From: Novipirellula caenicola
GTDB taxonomy: Bacteria; Planctomycetota; Planctomycetia; Pirellulales; Pirellulaceae
Reading direction: 5' to 3'
Length of the DNA stretch: 64,000 bases
NCBI RefSeq assembly: GCF_039545035.1
Contig: NZ_BAABRO010000003.1
Location: 372,001 to 436,000 of the forward strand
A model generated the notes under the pieces. The model searched no databases and was not told the DNA's origin. It saw only the letters and a program-made list of their open reading frames with translations. The position numbers and the translations under genes were made by a program. Positions 51,554-59,870 of this stretch are shown here, piece after piece (position 1 is the stretch's first letter; every line of letters begins with the position of its first letter).

Positions 51554-52636
51554 CTAGGCCGCGGTCGCCTTCGGAATCTTCTTGCCTTGCAATTGGTAGA
51601 CGTAGCGAAGCACTTCGGCGACCGCTTGGTATTGATCGGCCGGAATCGATTCGCCGACATCGACCGTCTTGTACAGCACTTGGGCGAGCGGTTTTCGCTC
51701 GACCACCGGGATGCTGTTTTCCAACGCCAACCGGCGGATCCGCTGCGCGATCACCCCGGCTCCCTTGGCCAACACGATCGGCGCCGGCATCGTGGTCGGA
51801 TCGTACTGGATCGCGATCGCCAATTCGGTTGGGTTGGTGACGACGACGTCGGCCTTGGGGACTTCGCTGCCCACCCGCTGCATCATCATCTGACGCTGGA
51901 CTTGCCGTCGCCGCGCGGCGACTTGCGGGTCGCCCTCGGTTTCTTTCATCTCGTCACGCATCTCTTGGTCGGTCATCATCAACTCTTGTTCGTTCTTCCA
52001 TTTCTGAAAGGCGTACTCGAGAATCGCGAGCACGAATAACGCGCCGCCAACCCACACGCAGGTTCCAATCAAGGCATCAAATAGCACGGTGGCAATCTGT
52101 GGAACCGTCAGCGCGGCGAGTCCGAGGATCGAGTCTTGATATTTGCGGACGGCGTAGTAAGCGACCACGCTGATGATCAGGACTTTGAATGTGCCAAATC
52201 CGATTTTGGCGACGCCCTGCATCGATAGAATGCGTTTGGCCCCGGACAGCGGGCTGATGTTGCTCAGTTTCGGGGTGATCTTTTCCGGTGCAAGCAATAG
52301 CCCCGTCTGCATCACGTTGGCAAGGACGCCGGCGACTAGCATGGCTAACATCATCGGCGTCGCGGCGATCGCCAAACGGCCTCCGGTCGTCAATAGCCAA
52401 TGGGAGGCATCTTCGGTTCCAAACGGCGTGATCCGAGGCGTCGACAGTGATTCGGCAAGCGCTGTGGCAAGGGTTTCTGCCGCAGGTCCGCCCAGCATCC
52501 ACAGGGCACCAAGTGCAGCCAGCAGCAAGGCGGCGGAGGTCAGGTCTTGGCTGCGAACCACTTGGCCTTGTTCGCGTGCCTGCCTTCGCCGCTTCTCAGT
52601 TGCTGAATGCTTCTTGTCACCACTGCTGTCAGCCAT
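51554..52636 (-). CDS. flhB: Flagellar export protein FlhB, with NPTE in place of NPTH
   Basis: 360 residues, normal. FlhB is the specificity switch of the flagellar export gate. A basic N-terminus (DKKHSATEKRRRQAREQGQV) leads to four membrane spans (for example AALLLAALGALWMLGGPA and VVAYYAVRK region) and a cytoplasmic domain. The self-cleavage loop reads DVVVTNPTELAIAIQYD: the family NPTH is NPTE here, the His replaced by Glu. The scissile Asn-Pro pair is kept, so cleavage may still happen. Downstream of fliR by 27 bp and last in the fliP-fliQ-fliR-flhB row. Confidence 0.95.
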   Translation of the reverse strand: MADSSGDKKHSATEKRRRQAREQGQVVRSQDLTSAALLLAALGALWMLGGPAAETLATALAESLSTPRITPFGTEDASHWLLTTGGRLAIAATPMMLAMLVAGVLANVMQTGLLLAPEKITPKLSNISPLSGAKRILSMQGVAKIGFGTFKVLIISVVAYYAVRKYQDSILGLAALTVPQIATVLFDALIGTCVWVGGALFVLAILEYAFQKWKNEQELMMTDQEMRDEMKETEGDPQVAARRRQVQRQMMMQRVGSEVPKADVVVTNPTELAIAIQYDPTTMPAPIVLAKGAGVIAQRIRRLALENSIPVVERKPLAQVLYKTVDVGESIPADQYQAVAEVLRYVYQLQGKKIPKATAA

Positions 52637-52663
52637 GTTCGGTCGCGATTACCTCTTTTTACA

Positions 52664-53458
52664 TTACCAAAGTTTGCTGAATTTGGCCGCTGCGGCCACG
52701 AGTTCCTGCTCAAAGATCAATCCTACTGAACCGATCGTCAGCGTGGTCACCACCAGCAGCGCCAACGCATTGATGCTAAGCCCGATCGCCAACACGTTGA
52801 TCTGTGGTAGCGTTCGGCTGATCAAACCGGTCAACACGTTGCTCAGTAGTAGTGCCGCGACCACCGGGGCCGAGACTCGGATGCCTGCGGTCATTCCAGC
52901 GGTCATTTGGTCGACCACCAACGTCATCATCGAATCGTCGAACGTGACTTTGCCTGCAGGCATCGCTTCGAAACTGTCTACCAAAATCCCTAGCAACATC
53001 CGGTGTCCCCCCACCCCCAACATCACTGCGGTCACCAACAATCCGATCAAACGAGCCAACGTTGGCATGCTGCTTGACGTCGTCGGGTCCACTGCGTCAC
53101 CCAATTGCATCCCGCCGGTGCCAGTGATCGTTTCACCCGCGAGTTGCAAACCGGTAACGATCAATTGAATGGTCGATCCGATCAACAAACCGATCAACCC
53201 TTCGCGAGCCACGGCGATCGTTAATTCAATCAAATTGTCGATGCGAGGCAACGAGTCGTTGTCGACATGGGCGGCGACCGGCGGAAGTAACAGCATCGTG
53301 ATCGCGATCGCCAATAACGCTCGCACCCGTTTGGGGACTCCGACACCGATCGCGGGCATCGAGATCAACAGCGTGCTGAGCCGCGTCAAAACCAATACGC
53401 CGAGCACCAGATGGTCGATCGCCCATTGGACCAGCGACGGAAAATCGGTCGGCTCCAT
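52664..53458 (-). CDS. fliR: Flagellar export gate protein FliR
   Basis: 264 residues, typical. FliR forms the export gate core with FliP and FliQ. About six membrane spans, starting LVLGVLVLTRLSTLLISMPA, with the characteristic VPKRVRALLAIAITMLLLP loop and IALQ-like TIQLIVTGLQLAGETITGTG. Start ATG 53458 shares one base with the fliQ stop (TAATG), so translation is coupled. Confidence 0.95.
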   Translation of the reverse strand: MEPTDFPSLVQWAIDHLVLGVLVLTRLSTLLISMPAIGVGVPKRVRALLAIAITMLLLPPVAAHVDNDSLPRIDNLIELTIAVAREGLIGLLIGSTIQLIVTGLQLAGETITGTGGMQLGDAVDPTTSSSMPTLARLIGLLVTAVMLGVGGHRMLLGILVDSFEAMPAGKVTFDDSMMTLVVDQMTAGMTAGIRVSAPVVAALLLSNVLTGLISRTLPQINVLAIGLSINALALLVVTTLTIGSVGLIFEQELVAAAAKFSKLW

Positions 53459-53724
53459 TACGGTGATCCTGCGTTCTCAAACACATTTCGTGTGAATTCG
53501 ACCATCCGGCTCATCAACCATGGCATGCAAGCGATCATCACCGCCGCCATGGCAAGCACCTTGGGGACAAACGCCACCGTTTGGTCTTGGATCTGGGTCA
53601 GTGCTTGCAGCAAACCGATCAGCAATCCGGCTCCCATACCGACGATCAAAATCGGAGCCGCAATCACGACCGCAGTCATCAAGGTGGTTCGGCAAAGGTC
53701 GATCGCGGAAGGTGCATCAATCAC
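53458..53724 (-). CDS. fliQ: Flagellar export gate protein FliQ
   Basis: 88 residues, the usual FliQ size. Two membrane spans: about 14-36 (TAVVIAAPILIVGMGAGLLI) and 52-72 (FVPKVLAMAAVMIACMPWLM) with the conserved QALTQIQDQTVAFVPK between them. The start is GTG at 53724, 11 nt past the fliP stop, with TAAGG overlapping that stop as ribosome site; the open frame further upstream to 53787 overlaps fliP and is not used. It overlaps fliR by one base. Confidence 0.93.
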   Translation of the reverse strand: MIDAPSAIDLCRTTLMTAVVIAAPILIVGMGAGLLIGLLQALTQIQDQTVAFVPKVLAMAAVMIACMPWLMSRMVEFTRNVFENAGSP

Positions 53725-53735
53725 AAGCGTAAGCC

Positions 53736-54563
53736 TTAAAAGAGAGTTCCAAAACTGTCCATTAACATCTGCACGACCAAACGCCATCCGTCCACCAAAA
53801 CGAACAGCAGCAATTTGAATGGCAGCGAGATCACCGCGGGTGGAAGCATCAGCATCCCCATCGAAATCGTCACGCTAGCGACGACAAGATCGACGATCAA
53901 AAACGGCAGGTAAATCTGGAAGCCCATCAAAAATGCGGTCTTCAATTCGCTCAAGATGAACGCAGGCAAAAGCACCCGCATCGGTACATCGGCGAACGTG
54001 CTCGGCAGCGGCGCGTCAGGATCCATGTACCCGTAAAACAAATGCACGTCTTCATGATTGCCAGCGACGTCAATTTGATTGGACATGAACTCGCGAATCG
54101 GAATCGACCCGGCCTCGTAAGCCTCTTCCATCGACATCTTGACGTCTGGGTCGGTGTACGGCTTTACCGCGTCTTCGTAAACACGCGTCCACACCGGAGT
54201 CATCACAAATAACGTCATGAACATCGCGATGCTGGTCATCACCTGGCTTGGCGGTAACGATTGCAACCCAATCGCTTGTCGCAGCAATCCCAGCACGATG
54301 ATGATGCGGACATAACACGTCGTCATCAAAAGAATCGCCGGCGCTAGGCTCAGTACGGTCAATAGCAGCAAGACTTGCAAACTGCTGGCCAACCCCTCGG
54401 GGCTGGTCCATTGTTCGGGGCCGCCACCTAAGACGTTCAGCGATTCTGCGGCGATCTTGACCGGTTCCTGCTGGACAATCGTCGGCGGTTCGGCGTTTGC
54501 CATCGGCGCATGCACCAACGCAGTGATCAGCAGGATCAGTTGTATTGCAAGCAGTCGGGTCAA
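53736..54563 (-). CDS. fliP: Flagellar export gate protein FliP
   Basis: 275 residues. Cleaved signal peptide (LAIQLILLITALVHAPMANA), then the FliP membrane domain: LLTVLSLAPAILLMTTCYVR, IIIVLGLLRQAIGLQSLPPS, PVWTRVYEDAVKPY in the periplasmic loop and FLIVDLVVASVTISMGMLML near the C-terminus. FliP5-FliQ4-FliR1 is the gate core. The start is TTG at 54563 with GGAG about 11 nt upstream. A sigma-28-like promoter lies 29 bp before it. First gene of the row; fliM, fliN and fliO, often upstream in other bacteria, are absent. Confidence 0.95.
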   Translation of the reverse strand: MTRLLAIQLILLITALVHAPMANAEPPTIVQQEPVKIAAESLNVLGGGPEQWTSPEGLASSLQVLLLLTVLSLAPAILLMTTCYVRIIIVLGLLRQAIGLQSLPPSQVMTSIAMFMTLFVMTPVWTRVYEDAVKPYTDPDVKMSMEEAYEAGSIPIREFMSNQIDVAGNHEDVHLFYGYMDPDAPLPSTFADVPMRVLLPAFILSELKTAFLMGFQIYLPFLIVDLVVASVTISMGMLMLPPAVISLPFKLLLFVLVDGWRLVVQMLMDSFGTLF

Positions 54564-54591
54564 ACCAACGTCGCTCCATCAACGCGAGACG

Positions 54592-54619
54592 CCTTCGGCA
54601 AAGAGACCCCCGGACTTTA
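54592..54619 (-). promoter_or_regulatory. Sigma-28-like promoter of fliP
   Basis: Minus strand: TAAAGTCC (54619-54612), 12-bp spacer, GCCGAAGG (54599-54592). The E. coli FliA consensus is TAAAGTTT, 11 bp, GCCGATAA; 12 of 16 box positions match. The transcript would begin about 20 nt before the fliP start. It fits with a FliA gene in the same window. Confidence 0.5.
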
Positions 54620-54807
54620 GGAAAAATTGCCAAGAAAGCGAAAGGGCGATTCAGCCTCCGTCGTATCAAAGCCCCTTCGCATTTGCGTTTTTTTCGTCGA
54701 TCCGGCTGATCTGCGTCGTTGATACGGCCTGAAGCCCAACGCTCTTCCTCTCGTGGCGATCCCCGTCTTGCCGGGTCGATGGGCCACGGGGAATTTCTGC
54801 AAGGCGA

Positions 54808-55776
54808 TTACTTCACAATTCGCCAACAGCGGTGAATCCGCCGATTTCGGTACTCTTCGGGGACCGTTTGGTTGCTGATCTCGTGGATCGATGTCGCTGG
54901 GACCTCGGCCGGATCAAACTTGAATCCGCGGAAATTGTTCGAGAAATAAATCACGCCGCCTGGGCTGACGATCGATAGCAATTGATTCAGAAACGGCACG
55001 GCACAGGTCTGCACGTCCCAGTCGTTTTGGGTGCTCTTGCTGTTCGAAAACGTCGGCGGATCGAAAACGACCAAATCGTACAGTTCGTCCGGTTTGTGTT
55101 CGTGGATGAATTGCACGGCGTCGATTGCGAAATACTGGTGCTCGGGCCCATCGAAGCCGTTGCGTCGCATGTTCACTTTCGACCACTCAATGTAGCGTTT
55201 CGACAGATCGACGCTGGTCGTCTTTGCCGCTCCACCGGCGGCGGCATACACGCTAAACGAGCCGGTGTAGCAAAACAGATTTAGGAAGTTCTTGCCCGCG
55301 GCCACATCGCGAACCATTTGCCGAGTGACGCGGTGATCCAGGAATAACCCGGTGTCGACATAGTCGGCCAAGTTGACCAGGAATTTCAGTCCACCCTCTT
55401 GGACTTCGATTCGCGAATCGGTGTCGGCGACCTTTTCATGCTGTTTGGTTCCCCGCTGCCGTTCACGTTTTTTCAGGTAGACGTTTTCGAGCGGGATATC
55501 GAGCGTCTCGCCAGCGGTTTTTGCCATCAAATCGAGCCAATCGGAATGCTCGGCCGGCTCGCGGTCATGCGGCCGTTCGTATTCGGTGATGTGCAGATTG
55601 TCCTCGTAACGATCGACCACCAGCGGGATTTCTGGGATATCGCGTTCGTACAGTCGATAGCAAGTGATCCCACGACGCGTGGGGTAACGTCGCAGATGGC
55701 GAGCTCGTTTGCTCAGCCGAGTCGCAAACAATTTGGCTTGTTCGATCGTTTTTTCGGAATAGGAGGAGCTGTTCAT
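54808..55776 (-). CDS. Class I SAM methyltransferase, RlmI/RlmL-like
   Basis: 322 residues. The SAM-binding motif I is FLNLFCYTGSFSVYAAAGG and motif IV is DLVVFDPPTFSNSKS; DTGLFLDHRVTRQMV before it is typical of RlmI-type 23S rRNA cytosine-5 or K-type m2G methyltransferases. The missing N-terminal PUA domain of RlmI is replaced by a basic stretch (ATRLSKRARHLRRYPTRRG). ATG 55776 overlaps the stop of the upstream symporter gene (TGATG); the frame open up to 56517 lies within that gene and is not coding. RNA is the likely target; exact base unknown. Confidence 0.85.
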   Translation of the reverse strand: MNSSSYSEKTIEQAKLFATRLSKRARHLRRYPTRRGITCYRLYERDIPEIPLVVDRYEDNLHITEYERPHDREPAEHSDWLDLMAKTAGETLDIPLENVYLKKRERQRGTKQHEKVADTDSRIEVQEGGLKFLVNLADYVDTGLFLDHRVTRQMVRDVAAGKNFLNLFCYTGSFSVYAAAGGAAKTTSVDLSKRYIEWSKVNMRRNGFDGPEHQYFAIDAVQFIHEHKPDELYDLVVFDPPTFSNSKSTQNDWDVQTCAVPFLNQLLSIVSPGGVIYFSNNFRGFKFDPAEVPATSIHEISNQTVPEEYRNRRIHRCWRIVK

Positions 55777-56762
55777 CAAGATCGGTTTGAGGTTACTACG
55801 TTCGATTTCGTTTTGAATTTGCTGGCATCCGACCAGCGACTTGCGATCACGGTGTCGATGACCAATTGGGTGAAATGGTACATCAGCATCGGGATCACGC
55901 TGACACCGCAATCGATTGCGATCTGAAGCCCAATGGTCAACGTTTTCTGGCTGCCAGCGATCCCGACTGCGATCTGGCAAGATCGGTCCGCCCGGACTGC
56001 CCGTGCCGCGAACACGCCAAGGGCAAATGCGGCAACGTGAAGCATCGCAACCGAGACCAAAAGTTGGCCGATTTGGATCCCAAACAACGAGGCATTCTGC
56101 TGCATCGCGTCGCGTACCACCATGGCACTGGCGATCGAACCAAACCCGACCATCGACAGAATACCGAGCTGCGCGAGAAACGATAAGCGGAGCTTTTGCT
56201 GATCCGCCCAATTCGCAAGCCCTGCTATCCGCAACGTTTGCGCAAGCACGATCGGAATCACGACGACCCATGTCAAATTCCAAACCTGATCGACCACCGA
56301 CAGCTGCGTGGTTTTTGCTAGCACCAATGCAACACCGGTCGGGACGACGGCGATGCAGGCCAAATTGGTAACGACCGTGGTCATCAACGCGATCGATTCG
56401 TTGCCACCCGCTTTGCGTGTCCACACGGCAGCCGATGCCAACGTGCATGGAACCAACGCGGCGACGAACAAACCGCCAAAGATCGGAGCTGGCAAATACG
56501 CCCTCATCGGCCAACACATCAGCGGCACGACGAGGATGTTGATCACGATTGCTAGCAGTGTCGGCAGCGGTTTGCGAAGACTTTGGCGAACCGATTCGGC
56601 GGGCAACGTGATTCCCATCGACCCCATCACCACAAACACAATCGCACTCCGCAGGGTGGTCATTTCTAAGAGCGGAGTCAGTGATTCGCTAGCAAAGAAG
56701 CCGATGAGAAAGACCAAGACGAGCGAGATCAGAAACCAATGAGATTTTAGTCTTGCCCTCAT
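55776..56762 (-). CDS. Bile acid:sodium symporter family membrane protein
   Basis: 328 residues with about nine or ten membrane spans. It has the SBF-like layout: LVFLIGFFASESLTPLLEM, AIVFVVMGSMGITLPAESVR, VAALVPCTLASAAVWTRKAG, and in the second half VGIAGSQKTLTIGLQIA, where the bile acid symporter family has its crossover motif. It may export or import an organic anion with sodium; substrate unknown. Its stop overlaps the start of the methyltransferase gene by one base, so the two are co-translated. Divergent from the AsmA-like gene. Confidence 0.85.
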   Translation of the reverse strand: MRARLKSHWFLISLVLVFLIGFFASESLTPLLEMTTLRSAIVFVVMGSMGITLPAESVRQSLRKPLPTLLAIVINILVVPLMCWPMRAYLPAPIFGGLFVAALVPCTLASAAVWTRKAGGNESIALMTTVVTNLACIAVVPTGVALVLAKTTQLSVVDQVWNLTWVVVIPIVLAQTLRIAGLANWADQQKLRLSFLAQLGILSMVGFGSIASAMVVRDAMQQNASLFGIQIGQLLVSVAMLHVAAFALGVFAARAVRADRSCQIAVGIAGSQKTLTIGLQIAIDCGVSVIPMLMYHFTQLVIDTVIASRWSDASKFKTKSNVVTSNRS

Positions 56763-56965
56763 GTTGTAATTTTTCCAAACGACCTATCGGCAAGCAGGGG
56801 AATGAACATAAGATTCAAACGTGTCTATCGCTGTACGCTAGTGTGCAGGGTACCAGAAGCACGGGATGCTTCCGACGGCACACCGAGAACGGATCTGCTA
56901 GCGGGTCCGCAAAACACGTATTTTTCGTCCACGGTTTGGTCGCCCTCGCAGGGAAAGGATTCCCA

Positions 56966-58318
56966 ATGCATGAACGGACACAACGAGCCTTTGCTCGCTT
57001 GGTGTTCGTTGTCTGCTGCGCGCTGCCGACTTCGATTGTGTTGATGACGATTTTGGTGACATGGACCCCTTGGTACCATCGTCACTGTTTGCGAACGATC
57101 ACCGCGTCGATTGCCAAAGACACGGGGTTCGACGTCGAGATCGAAGATTTCGATCGCCCCAGTCCCTCGCGATTGGAACTGCGAAACGTTCGATTGTTGG
57201 ATCCCGAGACGAAACGCGAAGTGGCCAAGGTCTACAAGCTCAGTTGGACCGAGGTGAATGGCGGCGTTTCGATTGTGCTGCATCAACCCGAGCTGCAATC
57301 GTCGGAACTGGGCAATACTTGGCGATTGGTGCACGACCGGTTTTTATGCCAATCGATTTGCGTTTCCACGCCGGTCCGGTTTGCCGCCAATGACTTGACC
57401 CTGCACAGCGACACCGGGCCGCTAACACTGCGTGACGTCGATGCTTGGATCGAACCGGGCAACCCATCGATGATCGGCAGTTCTACCCGCGCGACGATCG
57501 AATGTTTGCCTACCGGCCAACCCACCGATCGCGGGTTTCGCATCGAAGTGGTTCGCGATCGCAGCGGGGTGACTCCGGTGACGACGTGGACACTGGAAAC
57601 CGGCGACACCGCCCTGCCCTGCTCTGCCCTGGCTCCGTACAGCGACGCGATGGCGATGCTCGGCAACGAGGCGACGTTCTCGGGCATGATGCGATGGAGT
57701 ATCGAGCCGGATGGTTGGTGGGTCGATTTAAGCACCTCTCGATTTGATCACGTCGATTTGGCGCGAGTGTTCCAGCGGTTGCCCCATCAATTGACGGGCG
57801 ACGCCAGTTTGCGATTTCGACGCGGGATGATTCGTCCGGGTAAAACGGTCGACATGATTGCCGAGTTGCGTGCAAAGGAAGGCTTTGTGGGGACGTCGCT
57901 ACTGGCGTCGATGCAGCGTGACCTTGGCATGACGATTCAGACCGACATCACCAGCCCGCGACCGATTCCCTACGACCACTTGGCGATGCAGTTTCAGATC
58001 TTCGGCGCCAAGATGACGCTCGACGGGATCTGTCGCACCGAGCAAGGTTATGAAGGCTTGCCTGCGGGCGTCGTGTTGATTGCCGACGGCTACTCGATGG
58101 TACAAGCTCGTGAATTGGAGATGCCCGCGATCGAGTTGGCCAAAGCGGTCGCACCGTCCCACAGCGTGTTGGTGCCGATGTCCGAGCAGACCACGCCGTT
58201 GATGCAGTGGTTGTTGCCTCCGAGCCGAGCGATTCCAAATGGCACCAGTCATTCGCCCGCACCACGAATCCAAACCGCGCAAGAATTCAGCGGCGGCCCC
58301 ACGATCAACGAGCCCTAA
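56966..58318 (+). CDS. AsmA-like membrane-anchored protein of unknown function
   Basis: 450 residues. An N-terminal membrane anchor, about 11-36 (LVFVVCCALPTSIVLMTILV), is followed by a periplasmic beta-rich domain that starts like AsmA/DUF748 proteins: TGFDVEIEDFDRPSPSRLEL then RNVRLLDPETKREVAKVYKL. The rest continues with strands (RVFQRLPHQLTGDASLRFRR). AsmA proteins move or support lipids between membranes; that role is only suggested here. ATG 56966 is chosen for AAAGGATTCCCA upstream and because it places the anchor at the N-terminus. A single gene, ending 118 bp before a repeat B copy. Confidence 0.72.
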   Translation: MHERTQRAFARLVFVVCCALPTSIVLMTILVTWTPWYHRHCLRTITASIAKDTGFDVEIEDFDRPSPSRLELRNVRLLDPETKREVAKVYKLSWTEVNGGVSIVLHQPELQSSELGNTWRLVHDRFLCQSICVSTPVRFAANDLTLHSDTGPLTLRDVDAWIEPGNPSMIGSSTRATIECLPTGQPTDRGFRIEVVRDRSGVTPVTTWTLETGDTALPCSALAPYSDAMAMLGNEATFSGMMRWSIEPDGWWVDLSTSRFDHVDLARVFQRLPHQLTGDASLRFRRGMIRPGKTVDMIAELRAKEGFVGTSLLASMQRDLGMTIQTDITSPRPIPYDHLAMQFQIFGAKMTLDGICRTEQGYEGLPAGVVLIADGYSMVQARELEMPAIELAKAVAPSHSVLVPMSEQTTPLMQWLLPPSRAIPNGTSHSPAPRIQTAQEFSGGPTINEP

Positions 58319-58436
58319 CCCATGTCGCTCAGCTCTCCGAGCTGTCAGCGTTCATTAGGTCCACTGAATGTTAAATAGGTGCAACGTGTCATTCTTAGTC
58401 GCTTGCAACCATCGTCACAGCTTCGATTTTAGTACC

Positions 58437-58558
58437 TTGACAGGCTGTTGATTTAGTGAGCCGCGACGCGTGAGCGGCCGGGTACCGCGCATTACCCGGT
58501 GCCCTACGGCTCACTGTTGTGATTTACATTTCGAATAAATCAAAATCCCGTCAACGGG
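58437..58558 (+). repeat. MITE-like repeat B, copy 3
   Basis: Ends TTGACAGGCTGTTGATTTA and TTTATTCG-type right end closing CCCGTCAACGGG. The middle has GTGAGCCGCGACGCGTGAGC, GGCCGGGTACC and ACCCGGTGCCCTACGGCTCAC. It overlaps the last codons of the metallopeptidase-like gene and supplies its stop codon (TGA within GTTGACGGG). Confidence 0.88.
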
Positions 58559-59870
58559 ATTCACCAGCTTTAGTCCATTTCCTCTGCATTACAAACTCTT
58601 TGTCATCATGGCAAAGCAAATCAAGCTTTACGTCAATAGCGGTGCCGTCTCTCTTTTCCAGTGTAAGCGTTCCGGATATGTACTTCACAAACTTCGCATC
58701 CACTTTGTACTTTCCATCGCGGGTCGTCCATATCCTCCATTTGTAAGCATCGTTGCCTAATGTCGATTTCGCTTCTGAATTGGTATGTGCGGACGATTGG
58801 GGTTTTGCATCTGCTTGTTTTGAGTTTTTATTCTCGTTGGTTAGTTGTGACGGATCCGCTGTGACTGACTTGGTTCCCTGGAAAGGTCCGACCATCCGAT
58901 GACGACGGCGCAGCGTGTCCATGATTGCCTGGTAGATGTAGGTGTCGGTTTCAGGAGCTTTTTGATTGGTTTCGCTCCAGTCTGCGTACTCCAATTCATT
59001 GAACGCGACGTCATCGATCTTTCCAAGTTCGACCAAAATCTCGCGCATGACATCAGCGCCTGTCAACCTTATGTCTTTGAGAACAGGCGAACCGTCCGAA
59101 TAACGCAAACCTGCGATCTCTTTAAGTTCCGGCGTAATGGGCAGTGTCCCTTTGGGATCCGTTGCCACTGCGATTGGATTCCACAAGATAAATTCGGCGT
59201 CGTAAGTCATCGAGAAGAGAGCGGGTAGATTTATCGCTGGCTGCGGCCAAGGTCCTCGTGGGAAATATTTAACGTCGCCGATGCCGTCTTCACCGAGGGC
59301 ATGCTCTGACCACCGCGTCTGCCCTTCCAGGAACCAACGCCTCTTGAAGTAGGTTGCACCGTATTGGATCAGATGAAAGAATTCGTGTGCTGGGGTGCCA
59401 TTCTTTGAGGCAACAACGTGACGTCCAATCTTCATAACGACTGCTCGTTCGCCTGGCTTGCCTTCGGGGGTTTTCCTAGCTCGTTGCGATTCGTCGAAGG
59501 CCGCACCGTTTCCACCACCGAATTCGTCACGATCGCGAAGATATACCTCAATACACGCCACTCCCGTGTATCGCTTGCTGGCCAACGGATCGGGGAACTC
59601 TAGTACATCACAGAATAGCTTCTTTGCTGCCCAAATCTGCTTCGCGATGTCTTCCACATGATCGGGAGTGCCCGAAGCGTTCGTGTCCTCAAGTGGCACT
59701 GCGGAATTGCCTTCCGTCGCATAGAACACACGTACGGTGTCAAGCACGTAATGCTTTGGCAATTCGGAGTTGTTCTGACCGTATGAATATCCTGGCAAAC
59801 CGGTTCCAGCCACGATTAGTATCAGGACGCACGCTTTGCCAATCTGATTGTTTCTTGCTTTCCAAATCAT
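58551..59870 (-). CDS. Secreted metallopeptidase-like protein with SHD1 domain
   Basis: 439 residues with a signal peptide (ACVLILIVAGTGLPGYSYG). Residues about 55-230 carry DTNASGTPDHVEDIAKQI and the zinc motif HEFFH in PAHEFFHLIQYGATYFKRRW, with an acid in WFLEGQTRWSEHALG that may be the third ligand: a zincin-like domain. A Lys/Gln/Ser-rich linker leads to a C-terminal SHD1 domain (about 370-430): RIWTTRDGKYKVDAKFVKYI then TLEKRDGTAIDVKLDLL. SHD1 is common in planctomycete secreted proteins. The final codons and stop come from repeat B. AT-richer than its neighbours. Protease activity is inferred from the motif only. Confidence 0.78.
   Translation of the reverse strand: MIWKARNNQIGKACVLILIVAGTGLPGYSYGQNNSELPKHYVLDTVRVFYATEGNSAVPLEDTNASGTPDHVEDIAKQIWAAKKLFCDVLEFPDPLASKRYTGVACIEVYLRDRDEFGGGNGAAFDESQRARKTPEGKPGERAVVMKIGRHVVASKNGTPAHEFFHLIQYGATYFKRRWFLEGQTRWSEHALGEDGIGDVKYFPRGPWPQPAINLPALFSMTYDAEFILWNPIAVATDPKGTLPITPELKEIAGLRYSDGSPVLKDIRLTGADVMREILVELGKIDDVAFNELEYADWSETNQKAPETDTYIYQAIMDTLRRRHRMVGPFQGTKSVTADPSQLTNENKNSKQADAKPQSSAHTNSEAKSTLGNDAYKWRIWTTRDGKYKVDAKFVKYISGTLTLEKRDGTAIDVKLDLLCHDDKEFVMQRKWTKAGESR

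Noticed and set aside
55777-56517. Upstream extension of the methyltransferase frame
   Set aside because: The frame stays open to 56517, but this part overlaps the symporter gene in another frame and encodes a Arg-rich, non-homologous product. The true start is ATG 55776.
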